Positions 7,621 through 16,557 of a DNA stretch of 64,000 bases are shown in pieces. How positions within the stretch are numbered: the first letter of the stretch is position 1; every line of letters begins with the position of its first letter. The notes beneath the pieces are model-generated. The model worked only from the letters and a program-made list of their open reading frames with translations, was not told where the DNA came from and searched no databases. This DNA is from an uncultured Prevotellaceae bacterium (GTDB lineage Bacteria; Bacteroidota; Bacteroidia; Bacteroidales; Bacteroidaceae): assembly GCA_902800585.1 (NCBI GenBank), contig CADCEW010000004.1, positions 1 through 64,000 on the forward strand. The letters are read 5' to 3'. Position numbers and translations under genes: made by a program.

Positions 7621-8208
7621 ATGACATTAGACTGGCTTGACATATTCACCACAATACTCGGACTGATATACATCTGGCTCGAATACCGTGCTAGTATCTG
7701 GCTGTGGGTAGTGGGTATTGTCATGCCAGCCCTGGATATAGTACTTTATTGGCAGCACGGCCTCTATGGCGACGCAGGTATGGCGGTGTATTATACGCTG
7801 GCAGCCTTTTATGGTTTTTCTATCTGGAAATTTAAGAAAACGAAGAAACTTCATCTGCCACTGCCAATCATCCACATGCCGAAAAAGAAATACCTGCCTG
7901 TTACGATATTCTTTTTCATGGCCTGGGGTGTTACCTATTATATCTTGGTTACGTGGACTAATTCCACAGTGCCCGTCCTCGACTCGTTTACCAATGCCCT
8001 CTCGTTTGTGGGACTCTGGGCCCTTGCCCGGAAATATTTGGAGCAATGGCTTTTTTGGATTGTCGTGGATACTGTCTGTACCATGCTATATATCCAAAAA
8101 GGAATTCCCTTCAAGGCAGGACTCTATGGGCTTTATATCATTATTGCTGTGGCTGGATATTATAAGTGGAAGAAGATGGTGAAAATCACAAAATATGAAA
8201 GAGTTTGA
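7621..8208 (+). CDS. pnuT: PnuC-family thiamine transporter (PnuT)
   Basis: A 195-residue, seven-helix inner-membrane protein of the PnuC vitamin transporter family, rich in tryptophans along the helices (WLDIFTTILGLIYIWLEY near the N-terminus; WLFWIVVDTVCTMLYIQKG near residue 140). PnuC-type proteins facilitate diffusion of a vitamin, which is then trapped by phosphorylation. The TPP riboswitch upstream and the thiamine pyrophosphokinase downstream point to thiamine (PnuT) rather than nicotinamide riboside. The gene starts 3 bp after the receptor stop and overlaps the kinase gene by 14 bp, so the three genes form one operon. Confidence 0.9.
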   Translation: MTLDWLDIFTTILGLIYIWLEYRASIWLWVVGIVMPALDIVLYWQHGLYGDAGMAVYYTLAAFYGFSIWKFKKTKKLHLPLPIIHMPKKKYLPVTIFFFMAWGVTYYILVTWTNSTVPVLDSFTNALSFVGLWALARKYLEQWLFWIVVDTVCTMLYIQKGIPFKAGLYGLYIIIAVAGYYKWKKMVKITKYERV

Positions 8209-8794
8209 TGTCGTTATCGTAGCCAATGGGTTGTTCCCAACACATGAGTCACCTTTGGCAATACTCCATAATGCTCCTTTTGTGGTGGCTTGTGACGGTG
8301 CTGTCCGTCATGTGCCTGACGCAGATGTTGTCATAGGTGATGGTGATTCTGTGCCTGTTGCTTTCCATGACCGTTTGGTGCAGATAGATGAACAGGTAGA
8401 CAATGATTTGACTAAAGCCACTCGCTATTGTTTGAAGAGGGGTTTCCGTCATATTGCTTATGTGGGATGTACGGGCTTGCGGGAGGATCACACTCTTGGT
8501 AATATTTCCCTGTTGATGCGTTACTTTAGGGAGTTTCAGGTAGAGGGTGTAATGTTTACGGATAATGGTTTCTTTACGCCTGTCAAAGGAAATCACGTGT
8601 TCTGTAGTTTTCCCCGCCAACAGGTCAGTGTGTTTAATGCCGGATGTACGACATTGACGAGCAAAGGACTTCGCTGGCAATGCTATCCGATGCAGGAACT
8701 CTGGCAGGGGACTCTGAATGAGGCGTTAGGTGATACTTTCTCCATTGAGGCAAATGGTTGTTATTTGGTCTATCAGACTTACCTGCCGAAATGA
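8195..8794 (+). CDS. thiN: Thiamine pyrophosphokinase
   Basis: A 199-residue cytoplasmic enzyme that transfers pyrophosphate from ATP to thiamine, making TPP. The family motifs are visible: ACDGA near residue 32, the Mg/ATP motif IGDGDS near 50, DNDLTKA near 70, and LREDHTLGN near 95 that binds thiamine. It overlaps the pnuT stop by 14 bp, implying coupled translation and the expected trapping of imported thiamine. The operon, under one TPP riboswitch, is self-sufficient for salvage of intact thiamine. Confidence 0.94.
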   Translation: MKEFDVVIVANGLFPTHESPLAILHNAPFVVACDGAVRHVPDADVVIGDGDSVPVAFHDRLVQIDEQVDNDLTKATRYCLKRGFRHIAYVGCTGLREDHTLGNISLLMRYFREFQVEGVMFTDNGFFTPVKGNHVFCSFPRQQVSVFNAGCTTLTSKGLRWQCYPMQELWQGTLNEALGDTFSIEANGCYLVYQTYLPK

Positions 8795-8820
8795 AAGAAT
8801 CTTTAATAAATTGGAATTTT

Positions 8821-8852
8821 TTTTGTTATTTGCTTGCATAATCGTATCTTTG
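8821..8852 (+). promoter_or_regulatory. Predicted promoter for the TPR/OmpA lipoprotein operon
   Basis: TTTTG (8821-8825), a 19-bp spacer and TATCTTTG (8845-8852) fit the Bacteroidetes consensus in both parts; the leader is short. Confidence 0.7.
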
Positions 8853-8874
8853 TGCCAAATTAAAAGTAATAAGG

Positions 8875-10545
8875 ATGAAAAAGACTTTATTTTTTGCAGT
8901 CGCTATCGTTATGATGCTGACTTCGTGTGGTGGTAAACTTGGTGCGCTTTCCGCTGATAACTTTAAGGTAGATCCCAATCCGTTGGAAGCAGAAGGCGGA
9001 CAGGTTCAGGCTACAATTAACGGAATGTTCCCAGAGCAGTATATGAACCGTAAGGCAGTGATTACTGTTACACCAGAGTTGCGGTTTATGAAGAACGGAA
9101 TGCAACAGGCTGTCAAAGGACCTTCTGCCACGTTCCAGGGTGAGAAGGTGATGGGTAACGACCAGACTATCTCTTACCTTTTGGGTGGTCATTACACAAT
9201 GAAGACATCGTTTCCCTATGAGGCTGCCATGCAACAGAGTGACCTCTACCTGACCTTTGATGCCCGATTGGGTAACAAGGCAGTGAAAGTGCCAGCCGTA
9301 AAGATTGCCGAGGGTGTCATTGCCACCAGTGAACTCTATCACATGACGCTTAAAGGCGTGCAGCCTTGTGTGGCCCAGGATGACTTCCAGCGTGTCACCG
9401 AAGAGAAATATGATGCGAATATCAAGTTCCTCATCCAACAGGCAGAACTGCGTAAGAGTGAGTTACAGTCGAATTCCGTTCAGGATTTCGTGAAACTGTT
9501 GCAGCAGATTGCTCGTGACAAGGAGGGACTGAATCTCTCCAATGTCGAGATTTCTGCCTATGCTTCGCCTGACGGTGGCGTAAAACTCAATGAGAAACTC
9601 GCTAACCAGCGCCAGCAGAATACAGAGAGTTATGTGCGTCAGCAGATGAAGGATGCCAATGTGGAAGGTGGTGTATCTTCTGAATACACGGCACAGGACT
9701 GGGAGGGCTTCCAGGAATTGGTGAAGGCAAGCAATATTCCCGACAAGGATGTGATATTGCGTGTGCTCTCGATGTATCAGGATCCACAGGAGCGTGAACA
9801 GCAGATCAAGAATATGAGTAAGGGCTTCAAGGAACTTGCTGACGGTATTCTTCCTGAGTTACGTCGTGCCCGTATGACTATCAATTATGAGGTGATAGGT
9901 CGTGACGACGAACAGATCTTCGAACAATATAAGAAGGATGCCTCTAAACTGAGTGTAGAGGAACTGATCTATGCCGCTATTATCGCTCCGACAACATCGG
10001 AGAAAGAGGATATCCTCAAAACAACGACAAAGTTGTATCCGAAAGATGCACGTTCCTATAATAACCTTGCTGTGCTTGCCATGCAGGAAGGGAAGCAGGA
10101 AGAGGCACGTGCTTATCTGCAACAGGTTCAGCAGTTACCTGAGGCGAATGCTAACCTTGGACTATTGGCTCTTCAAGCTGGCGATATCAAGACGGCTGAG
10201 AAATATATCTCTCAATCGGCAGGTGCTTATGGACTTGCCTCGATACTGGGCAACCTGCATCTCGCACAAGGAAACTATGCCCTTGCCCAGAAAGACTTTG
10301 GATATACACCATCCAATAGTGCCGCCCTTGCTCAGTTGCTGAACAAAGACTATGCCCGCGCCTTGCAGACACTGAAGAACGTGAAGGAGAAAGACGGTAT
10401 CACTGATTACCTGATGGCAATCGTCAATGCCCGTCAGGGAAATAACGAGGCAGCAGCCTCTTCCCTGAGAAGTGCTTTACAGAAAGCCCCGTCTTTAAAG
10501 AGTTATGCCGACAAGGACTTAGAGTTGAGAAATATCAGCAAATAA
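8875..10545 (+). CDS. TPR-containing envelope lipoprotein with OmpA-like segment
   Basis: A 556-residue lipoprotein with signal MKKTLFFAVAIVMMLTSCGG, the lipobox Cys being residue 18. The middle (about residues 215-265) resembles an OmpA/Pal-type fold, with VEISAYASPDGG followed by NEKLANQRQQNTESYV, the motif that contacts peptidoglycan. The C-terminal 200 residues are helical tetratricopeptide-like repeats (YNNLAVLAMQEGKQEEARAYL and following). It probably sits in the outer membrane facing the periplasm as a scaffold. The specific partner is unknown. The thioredoxin-fold lipoprotein starts 3 bp after its stop, so they form an operon. Confidence 0.8.
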   Translation: MKKTLFFAVAIVMMLTSCGGKLGALSADNFKVDPNPLEAEGGQVQATINGMFPEQYMNRKAVITVTPELRFMKNGMQQAVKGPSATFQGEKVMGNDQTISYLLGGHYTMKTSFPYEAAMQQSDLYLTFDARLGNKAVKVPAVKIAEGVIATSELYHMTLKGVQPCVAQDDFQRVTEEKYDANIKFLIQQAELRKSELQSNSVQDFVKLLQQIARDKEGLNLSNVEISAYASPDGGVKLNEKLANQRQQNTESYVRQQMKDANVEGGVSSEYTAQDWEGFQELVKASNIPDKDVILRVLSMYQDPQEREQQIKNMSKGFKELADGILPELRRARMTINYEVIGRDDEQIFEQYKKDASKLSVEELIYAAIIAPTTSEKEDILKTTTKLYPKDARSYNNLAVLAMQEGKQEEARAYLQQVQQLPEANANLGLLALQAGDIKTAEKYISQSAGAYGLASILGNLHLAQGNYALAQKDFGYTPSNSAALAQLLNKDYARALQTLKNVKEKDGITDYLMAIVNARQGNNEAAASSLRSALQKAPSLKSYADKDLELRNISK

Positions 10546-10548
10546 GTA

Positions 10549-11547
10549 ATGAAGCGTTGGCTCATAGGTCTTGTCTTGACATCATTGCTGATAGGATGCG
10601 GTCCTGACAGTAAGGTGTTCCATTTACAGGGAAGACTCCGTAACATCAATATTGCCGATTTCATGATTTATAGTCCTGATGGCGGCATTGTCGGTGTGGA
10701 TACCATCAAGGTGCGTGATGGTCGTTTCTCTTATGATAAGGAGTTGCGTAATGAGGCAACCTTTGTCATCATCTTCCCGAACTATAGTGAACAGGTCGTC
10801 TTTGCAGAACCAGGCGAGAAGGTGGAGATCAAAGGCGATGCTACCCATCTGAAAGAGATGACTATCAAGGGAACGGACTTAAATGAGGACCTGACGAAAC
10901 TGCGTCAGCGCATCAATGGCCTTACACCGCCTGAGATACCCCCCGTCATCGTGGAGTATATCAAGGAACATCCGAAGTCCTTGGTCAGCAAATATCTGTT
11001 AGACAAATATTTCATTTTATCAAGCCAACCTGATTATCAAGAAGCATACCGTCTGGTGACGCTGATGTTGAAGGAAGACCCCGATAACGGAAAACTACGA
11101 AAACAGAAACAACAGTTGGAAGGATTGAGGAAGACACAATTGCAGGGGACACTTCCCGATTTCTCTGTTACGGATACAAAAGGGACGAAGATAACCAAAG
11201 CGCAACTGAATGGCAAGGTGAATGTGATTTCTACGTGGGCTTCATGGAATTATCCGAGTACGGAAATCCAACATCGTCTTCAGAAACTTCATAAGAAGCA
11301 TTCCGATCTCTTTCTGCTGAGCATCTGTCTGGATGGTGATAAAAATGAGTGCCAGCGTCGGGTAAAACGTGACTCTCTCAATTGGTCTGTTGTCTGTGAC
11401 GGAAAGATGTTCGAGACTCCTATTGTTACTCAGTTGGGGATGTTGACCGTTCCTTCCGTCATAGTCACTAATGACAAAGGAAGTATCATCAAACGTAATC
11501 TCAATCTCAACGAGATAGAATCAGAGATTGAGAAATTCTTGAAATAA
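10549..11547 (+). CDS. Thioredoxin-fold lipoprotein without catalytic cysteines
   Basis: A 332-residue lipoprotein (signal MKRWLIGLVLTSLLIGCGPD, Cys17). It has an N-terminal DUF4369-type beta domain (about residues 25-115) and a C-terminal AhpC/TlpA-like thioredoxin fold starting at LPDFSVTDTKG. Where TlpA-type proteins have WCxxC, this protein reads WASWNYPS (about 230-237), so the redox pair is missing. The cis-proline loop (TVPSVIV) is kept. It is therefore unlikely to be a disulfide reductase and may be a binding or structural relative. It shares an operon with the TPR lipoprotein. Confidence 0.82.
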   Translation: MKRWLIGLVLTSLLIGCGPDSKVFHLQGRLRNINIADFMIYSPDGGIVGVDTIKVRDGRFSYDKELRNEATFVIIFPNYSEQVVFAEPGEKVEIKGDATHLKEMTIKGTDLNEDLTKLRQRINGLTPPEIPPVIVEYIKEHPKSLVSKYLLDKYFILSSQPDYQEAYRLVTLMLKEDPDNGKLRKQKQQLEGLRKTQLQGTLPDFSVTDTKGTKITKAQLNGKVNVISTWASWNYPSTEIQHRLQKLHKKHSDLFLLSICLDGDKNECQRRVKRDSLNWSVVCDGKMFETPIVTQLGMLTVPSVIVTNDKGSIIKRNLNLNEIESEIEKFLK

Positions 11548-11551
11548 TCAA

Positions 11552-12703
11552 TTATTTTAGTGGTTTACGGAAACAGCGATGACGGCGGTGCTGGATAGCC
11601 TCCAAGTACTGCCATTGTCCACGCATGTGTTCGTTGGACTCCATCTGTGGCATGGCCTCTGCCCATTTGAAACCATAACGCTGGAACCATTGGATGAGGT
11701 CGTCGAAAATCAGGGAGTTGGCACCTTTGGCACGGTATTCAGGCAACACACCTATCAGTAACAGGTCTACCACATCTGTCTTATGCCATTTCAGTACCTT
11801 CAGGATATGCCACCATCCGAAGGGGAACAGCCTGCCGTCGTGTGTCTTCCGCAGTGCTTGGTTGAAGGATGGGAAGGTGATGCCTAAGCCCACCATCTTA
11901 TGTTCTGGCGTGTTCCAGTCTTCAATGGCAGTCACTAAGTTCACGTCTACCACCTTGATATATTGGTCGACAAGTTGGTTGATCTGCTTCTCGGAGAGTT
12001 GAGAGTAGCCATATAAATCCTTATAGGTAGCGTTGATGATGTCGAAAAGCTCTCTGCCTTTACCTCCTTTGAGCAGTTCCTGACGCGTGAACTTACGCAC
12101 CTGCAGATTATAACGGTTACGAATCATCTCTGCTATCTTATGGAACTTGTCAGGTACTCTTTCGGGCACCTTCACACGATATTCCATATAGTCGTTGTCT
12201 TTCTCAAAACCGCCTAATTGCTCAATATGCTGTACATAGTAGGGGTAGTTGTAGTTGATATACATCGTCGCATCCTGGTCGAAGCCTTCGACGAGCAATC
12301 CTTCACGATCCATATCCGTAAAACCTAAAGGACCCGCAATCTCTGTCATACCTTTCTCTTTACCCCACGTCTCCACAGTTTTCAGTAAGGCTTGGCTGAC
12401 CTCGATATCGTCGATGAAGTCAATCCATCCGAAACGCACTTCCTTCCGTTGCCAACGCTCATTGGCGCGATGGTTGATGATGGCAGCTACACGTCCTACC
12501 ATCTTTCCGTCACGAAATGCCATGAAATATTCGACCTCACAGAACTCGAAACAGGCATTACGATCGCGACGCAGCGTGTTCATCTCGTCAGAATAGAGGA
12601 ATGGCACGGCTTGCGGACATTCACGGTACAAATCATAGTGGAACTGAATAAACTGCTTCAGGTCCTTCAGATTATTGACGGTTTTTATCTCTATTTCTTT
12701 CAT
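11552..12703 (-). CDS. GNAT-fold acyltransferase-like protein
   Basis: A 383-residue soluble protein with an acyl-CoA N-acyltransferase fold. The N-terminal half has FMAFRDGKMVGRVAAIINH, and the C-terminal half has DLLLIGVLPEYRAKGANSLIFDD, resembling the acyl-CoA pantetheine-binding R/Q-x-x-G-x-G/A loop. It looks like the YghO-type proteins; the bacterial ceramide synthase described in Caulobacter also has a GNAT fold, so an N-acyl transfer in sphingolipid synthesis is one possibility, unproven. The ATG lies 5 nt after the 3' end of tRNA-Arg on the same strand, so its message is probably released by tRNA 3' processing and nearly leaderless. It converges on the thioredoxin-fold gene with a 4-bp gap. 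Confidence 0.7.
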   Translation of the reverse strand: MKEIEIKTVNNLKDLKQFIQFHYDLYRECPQAVPFLYSDEMNTLRRDRNACFEFCEVEYFMAFRDGKMVGRVAAIINHRANERWQRKEVRFGWIDFIDDIEVSQALLKTVETWGKEKGMTEIAGPLGFTDMDREGLLVEGFDQDATMYINYNYPYYVQHIEQLGGFEKDNDYMEYRVKVPERVPDKFHKIAEMIRNRYNLQVRKFTRQELLKGGKGRELFDIINATYKDLYGYSQLSEKQINQLVDQYIKVVDVNLVTAIEDWNTPEHKMVGLGITFPSFNQALRKTHDGRLFPFGWWHILKVLKWHKTDVVDLLLIGVLPEYRAKGANSLIFDDLIQWFQRYGFKWAEAMPQMESNEHMRGQWQYLEAIQHRRHRCFRKPLK

Positions 12704-12707
12704 ATTG

Positions 12708-12779
12708 TACCCCGACCGAGAATCGAACTCGGAACTAAGCTTTAGGAGAGCCTTGTTATATCCATTTAACTATCAGGGC
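12708..12779 (-). tRNA. tRNA-Arg (CCU)
   Basis: Read on the minus strand, the acceptor GCCCTGA pairs with TCGGGGT (G-U allowed). The anticodon loop CTCCTAA gives CCT, which reads AGG. The T-arm is CCGAG-TTCGATT-CTCGG. The length is 72 nt without encoded CCA. It is immediately followed by the GNAT-fold gene. Confidence 0.93.
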
Positions 12780-12793
12780 GGTCATATTTTGTG

Positions 12794-12801
12794 CAAAAGT
12801 A
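12794..12801 (-). promoter_or_regulatory. Predicted -7 element for tRNA-Arg and the GNAT gene
   Basis: TACTTTTG on the minus strand, 14 bp upstream of the tRNA 5' end. No other promoter is seen between the tRNA and the GNAT gene, so both should be one transcript. Confidence 0.55.
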
Positions 12802-12807
12802 CAAAAT

Positions 12808-12838
12808 ATAATTGATAATTGATAATTGACAATTGAAA
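12808..12838 (+). repeat. AATTGATAATTGA word repeat
   Basis: Three near-copies of AATTGATAATTG/ACAATTG lie between the divergent tRNA-Arg and MaoC promoters. This is a simple-word repeat of the kind common in Bacteroidales intergenic DNA. Confidence 0.55.
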
Positions 12839-12844
12839 TTTTCG

Positions 12845-12852
12845 TATCTTTG
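12845..12852 (+). promoter_or_regulatory. Predicted -7 element for the MaoC gene
   Basis: TATCTTTG, 27 bp upstream of the ATG. TTG triplets occur upstream within the simple repeat, but none at ideal spacing. Confidence 0.55.
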
Positions 12853-12879
12853 CATTATAATTTCTAATAATATATCTCC

Positions 12880-13344
12880 ATGGGAAAATTAGTCATTAAC
12901 TCGTACGACGAGTTTGCCGCCCATCTGGGTGAAGAGTTGGGAGCCTCTGAATGGCTTCAAGTTGATCAGAATCGTATCAATCTGTTTGCAGATGCCACCC
13001 TTGACCATCAGTGGATTCATGTCGATGTGGCTCGTGCCAAAGAGGAGAGTCCTTATAAGAGCACCATCGCTCACGGCTATCTGACGTTGAGCCTGCTGCC
13101 TTATATGTGGGACCAGATTATCGAGGTCAATAATATCAAGATGTTGGTAAACTACGGCATGAACGACATGCGCTTCGGACAGCCTGTCATCACAGGCAGT
13201 CGCGTCCGCTTAGTCACCACCCTTCATGCTATCCAGAACCTGCGTGGCATCTGTAAGGCGGAAATCAAGTTCAAGATAGAGATAGAAGGACAGCGCAAGC
13301 CAGCCCTTGAGGGCATCGCAGCCTTCCTCTATTATTTTAACTAG
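12880..13344 (+). CDS. MaoC-family hot-dog dehydratase
   Basis: A 154-residue hot-dog-fold protein. The hydratase-2 signature is present: FADATLDHQWIHVDVARA supplies the catalytic Asp and His, followed by IAHGYLTLSL. Proteins of this kind hydrate enoyl-CoA stereospecifically (R-specific enoyl-CoA hydratase). There is no signal peptide. The gene is alone between tRNA-Arg and a bidirectional terminator, and the context gives no pathway. Confidence 0.9.
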   Translation: MGKLVINSYDEFAAHLGEELGASEWLQVDQNRINLFADATLDHQWIHVDVARAKEESPYKSTIAHGYLTLSLLPYMWDQIIEVNNIKMLVNYGMNDMRFGQPVITGSRVRLVTTLHAIQNLRGICKAEIKFKIEIEGQRKPALEGIAAFLYYFN

Positions 13345-13360
13345 GATAGCCTAAATAAAA

Positions 13361-13394
13361 AGCAGCCCACTTAAAAAGAAGTGGGCTGCTTTTA
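13361..13394. terminator. Bidirectional terminator between the MaoC gene and secDF
   Basis: AGCAGCCCACTT (13361-13372) and AAGTGGGCTGCT (13379-13390) form a perfect 12-bp stem. It is flanked by TTTT on the plus side and AAAA on the left (TTTT on the minus strand), so it can end transcription from both convergent genes. Confidence 0.9.
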
Positions 13395-13417
13395 TTATAT
13401 AATAATAAGGTGTAACC

Positions 13418-16400
13418 TTACTTGGTTTCTTCTACATCGTTCTCACGAATAGTCTTACCCATTACGAGGAAGGCTGTAGGAGCAGCGATGAAGATAGATG
13501 ACAGGGTACCGAAGATAACACCGAGAATCATGGCGAACGAGAAACTGCGGATGCTGTCACCACCAAGGATGAAGATACACAGCAATACTATCAAGGTCGT
13601 CACAGAGGTGTTGATGGTACGTGCCAACGTCTGGTTCAGAGAACCATTGAACAGGCTCTGACGGTCGCGCTTTGCATACAGGTTGAAGTTCTCACGGACA
13701 CGGTCGAAGACCACCACCTTATCGTTGATAGAGTAACCGATAACCGTCAGGATAGCACCGATGAAGGTCTGGTCAATCTCCAAGGACATTGGAACCCAGC
13801 CCCACAATACGGAGTAGAAGCCAATCACAATCAAGGCATCGAGTGCCAAGGCGATGATAGCACCTACGGAGTATGCGAAGTTGCGGAAACGTACGAGGAT
13901 GTAGATGAAGATGGCAATCAGGGCGATAATCACACTGATGATAGCACCATAAGTGATATCTTTAGCCACTGAAGGACCTACCTTTGCAGAACTGATGATG
14001 GAACCGCCCTCGCGGACATCAGGATTCTTAAAGGCTTCCTCATTAGCCTGGTTCACCAAGCCTGCCTTCTTCAAAGCGTTATAAAGAATCGTCTCTGCCT
14101 TATCGTCTACCTGAGGATTATTCGACTCGATATCCCAGTTGGTAGAGATACGAACAGTCTTACCATCAGTACCGAGGGCAATGACACTGGTGTTAGCTTC
14201 TTTACCTGCATTCTCACCCATGGTGTTGACGAAGGCACCAGCGAGGGAAGTACGTACCTGCTCAACAGGAACTTCCTTATCGAGGGTGACAACGTAGTTA
14301 CGACCACCAGTGAAGTCGATGCTCTGGCTCAAACCACGAACAGCAAAGCTGATGATGAACAGGATAGCAGCAACGCCCCAGATGGTGAATGATTTCTTGT
14401 ACATACCCATGAAGTTGAACTTCGTGTCCTTCATCATATTGCGAGAGTAAGCAGTAGAGAAGGTAAGGTTCTGCCACTTGTCCTTCTTCATCTTGGCATC
14501 GTAAATCAAACGAGTCATGAAGACAGCGGTGAAGAACGATACACAGATACCGATCATCAAGGTCGTAGCGAAACCACGGATAGGACCTGTTCCGAAGACA
14601 TACAGGATGATACCGGTTATCAACGACGTGAAGTTAGAGTCGAAGATAGCAGAGAAGGCATTCGAGTAACCGAGGTTCAACGCCTCCTTCACACTGTGAC
14701 CCTTGCGGAGTTCTTCTTTCGTACGCTCATAGATAAGCACGTTGGCATCCACAGCAGTACCTAATGTCAGTACGATACCAGCGATACCAGGCATGGTCAA
14801 AGCTGCTTGGAACGAGGTCAAAATACCGAGCGTGAAGAACAGGTTGAACAACAGTGCCATATTGGCAAGCATACCTGGAATGAATCCGTACAGCATTACC
14901 ATGTAAATCATCAACAGCACGAAGGCTACGATGAACGAGATGACACCCTGTTTGATGGACTGTGCACCAAGTGACGGTCCGACAACCTCCTCTTGTACGA
15001 TACGGGTAGGAGCCGGCATCTTACCAGAGTTCAGTGTGTTGGCAAGGTCCTTGGTATCCTCGATAGTGAAGTTACCTGTAATCTGTGAGTTACCACCGTC
15101 AATCTGAGTGAGGATACGAGGAGCACTATATACAGCGTCATCAAGTACGATAGCTACGCCACGACCGATGTTCTGCTTGGTAATCTGACTCCAGCGACGT
15201 GCACCGTCAGAGTTCATCTGCATGGAAACACAGGGATGACCCATCTGGTCGAACTCGTCTTTGGAATTGGTAATCACGTCACCCTCTAATGGAGCACGTC
15301 CATTAGGCTCTGTAATCTTCAGCGCATACAGGGCGAAGATGTCGCCCTTGGTGTTCTCGCCTCCGAAGTCTTCTGCCTTGGCACCCCAGCGGAGTTTGCA
15401 TTCAGCAGGCAGAATCTGACGGGCGATATCTGAATAGATAACTTTGTTGACATCAGCGGTATCACGGGCATTGGCATAACCTACGATGGCAAGACCCTGA
15501 GGAATAGGCTGGAATACTGCGAGCAATGGGTTCTGCTTCAGAGCCTCTGCCTTTGCTTTCGCATCAATAGCCTTGTCGTTCTTCTTAGCGAGTTTGGCAG
15601 CAAGGTCATTGGTGGAAACCTTTGCAGTATCAGCGGCAGCCTTGGCAATAGCAGTGGTGTCTGTAGCGACGGAGTCACTTACTGTTGCCTCACCACCAGT
15701 AGCAGCATATTTCTGGTTCAACTGAGCCCAATACGGATAAATCTCTTGTGCATTATAAGTCTCCCAGAACTCCAGGTTAGCGGAACCCTGCAACAACTTA
15801 CGGACACGCTCTGGCTCTTTGATACCAGGCATCTCCACCATGATACGGCCGCTCTGACCTTCCAGTTTCTGGATGTTAGGCTGAACGACACCGAATTTAT
15901 CGATACGGTTGCGGACAACATTGAAAGAGTTGTCAACGGCAGACTGCACCTCGTCACGCAGTGCACGCTCTACTTCAGCGTCCGTGCTGTTGGTGCTAAC
16001 CTTGCCTTTCATCTGCTGGGTAGCAAAGACGGCAGCCAGAGGACGACCGTTGGAGTTCTGCTTCCAGTACTTGATGAACAGGGAGATGAAGTCGCTCTGA
16101 CTGGTCTCCTCTTCTTTCTTGGCCTCTTCCATGGATTTCTTGTAGGCGGCATCGTTCTTGTGGTCGGCCAATACGTCGACAACATCAGGAACAGACACCT
16201 CAAGAATCACATTCATACCACCCTTCAAGTCAAGACCGAGACCGATCTCCATCTCACGACACTGCTTGAAGGAGTAGATTCCGCAGTACACTTTCTCGTT
16301 CATGATAGAGTCAAGGTACTCCTCACCAGCCTCCTGTGTCATGGCTGCTGCCTTATTCTCATGGTAGCGAGTCACGAACGAGAAGGAAAGGTAGAAGCAG

Positions 16401-16453
16401 CAGACAAGTATCAGAACTACTGCAATAAACTTTACAATTCCTTTGTTTTGCAT
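13418..16453 (-). CDS. secDF: Fused protein-export membrane protein SecDF
   Basis: A 1011-residue fusion of SecD (about residues 1-640) and SecF (about 690-1005). SecD features are the first helix near the N-terminus, GLDLKGGMNVILEVSVPD and the P1-type periplasmic domain; then come the TM bundle with GTAVDANVLIYERTKEELRKG and, in the SecF half, SINDKVVVFDRVREN. It uses the proton gradient to pull proteins released by SecYEG across the inner membrane. The long periplasmic region contains an Ala/Lys/Thr-rich low-complexity insert near residues 255-310. Fusion of secD and secF is normal in Bacteroidetes. It is monocistronic, with a minus-strand -7 match TATATTTG at 16508-16501. Confidence 0.97.
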   Translation of the reverse strand: MQNKGIVKFIAVVLILVCCFYLSFSFVTRYHENKAAAMTQEAGEEYLDSIMNEKVYCGIYSFKQCREMEIGLGLDLKGGMNVILEVSVPDVVDVLADHKNDAAYKKSMEEAKKEEETSQSDFISLFIKYWKQNSNGRPLAAVFATQQMKGKVSTNSTDAEVERALRDEVQSAVDNSFNVVRNRIDKFGVVQPNIQKLEGQSGRIMVEMPGIKEPERVRKLLQGSANLEFWETYNAQEIYPYWAQLNQKYAATGGEATVSDSVATDTTAIAKAAADTAKVSTNDLAAKLAKKNDKAIDAKAKAEALKQNPLLAVFQPIPQGLAIVGYANARDTADVNKVIYSDIARQILPAECKLRWGAKAEDFGGENTKGDIFALYALKITEPNGRAPLEGDVITNSKDEFDQMGHPCVSMQMNSDGARRWSQITKQNIGRGVAIVLDDAVYSAPRILTQIDGGNSQITGNFTIEDTKDLANTLNSGKMPAPTRIVQEEVVGPSLGAQSIKQGVISFIVAFVLLMIYMVMLYGFIPGMLANMALLFNLFFTLGILTSFQAALTMPGIAGIVLTLGTAVDANVLIYERTKEELRKGHSVKEALNLGYSNAFSAIFDSNFTSLITGIILYVFGTGPIRGFATTLMIGICVSFFTAVFMTRLIYDAKMKKDKWQNLTFSTAYSRNMMKDTKFNFMGMYKKSFTIWGVAAILFIISFAVRGLSQSIDFTGGRNYVVTLDKEVPVEQVRTSLAGAFVNTMGENAGKEANTSVIALGTDGKTVRISTNWDIESNNPQVDDKAETILYNALKKAGLVNQANEEAFKNPDVREGGSIISSAKVGPSVAKDITYGAIISVIIALIAIFIYILVRFRNFAYSVGAIIALALDALIVIGFYSVLWGWVPMSLEIDQTFIGAILTVIGYSINDKVVVFDRVRENFNLYAKRDRQSLFNGSLNQTLARTINTSVTTLIVLLCIFILGGDSIRSFSFAMILGVIFGTLSSIFIAAPTAFLVMGKTIRENDVEETK

Positions 16454-16500
16454 TTTGTTTGTTATAATATTTTAATTGATGTTTCCGCTATTTTAGCCTG

Positions 16501-16508
16501 CAAATATA
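16501..16508 (-). promoter_or_regulatory. Predicted -7 element for secDF
   Basis: TATATTTG on the minus strand, about 48 bp upstream of the secDF ATG; the -33 half is not evident. Confidence 0.45.
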
Positions 16509-16557
16509 CGTATTTTTCTCCACTTACCGAAATTTATAGGCAAAATTCGTGCTTTTT

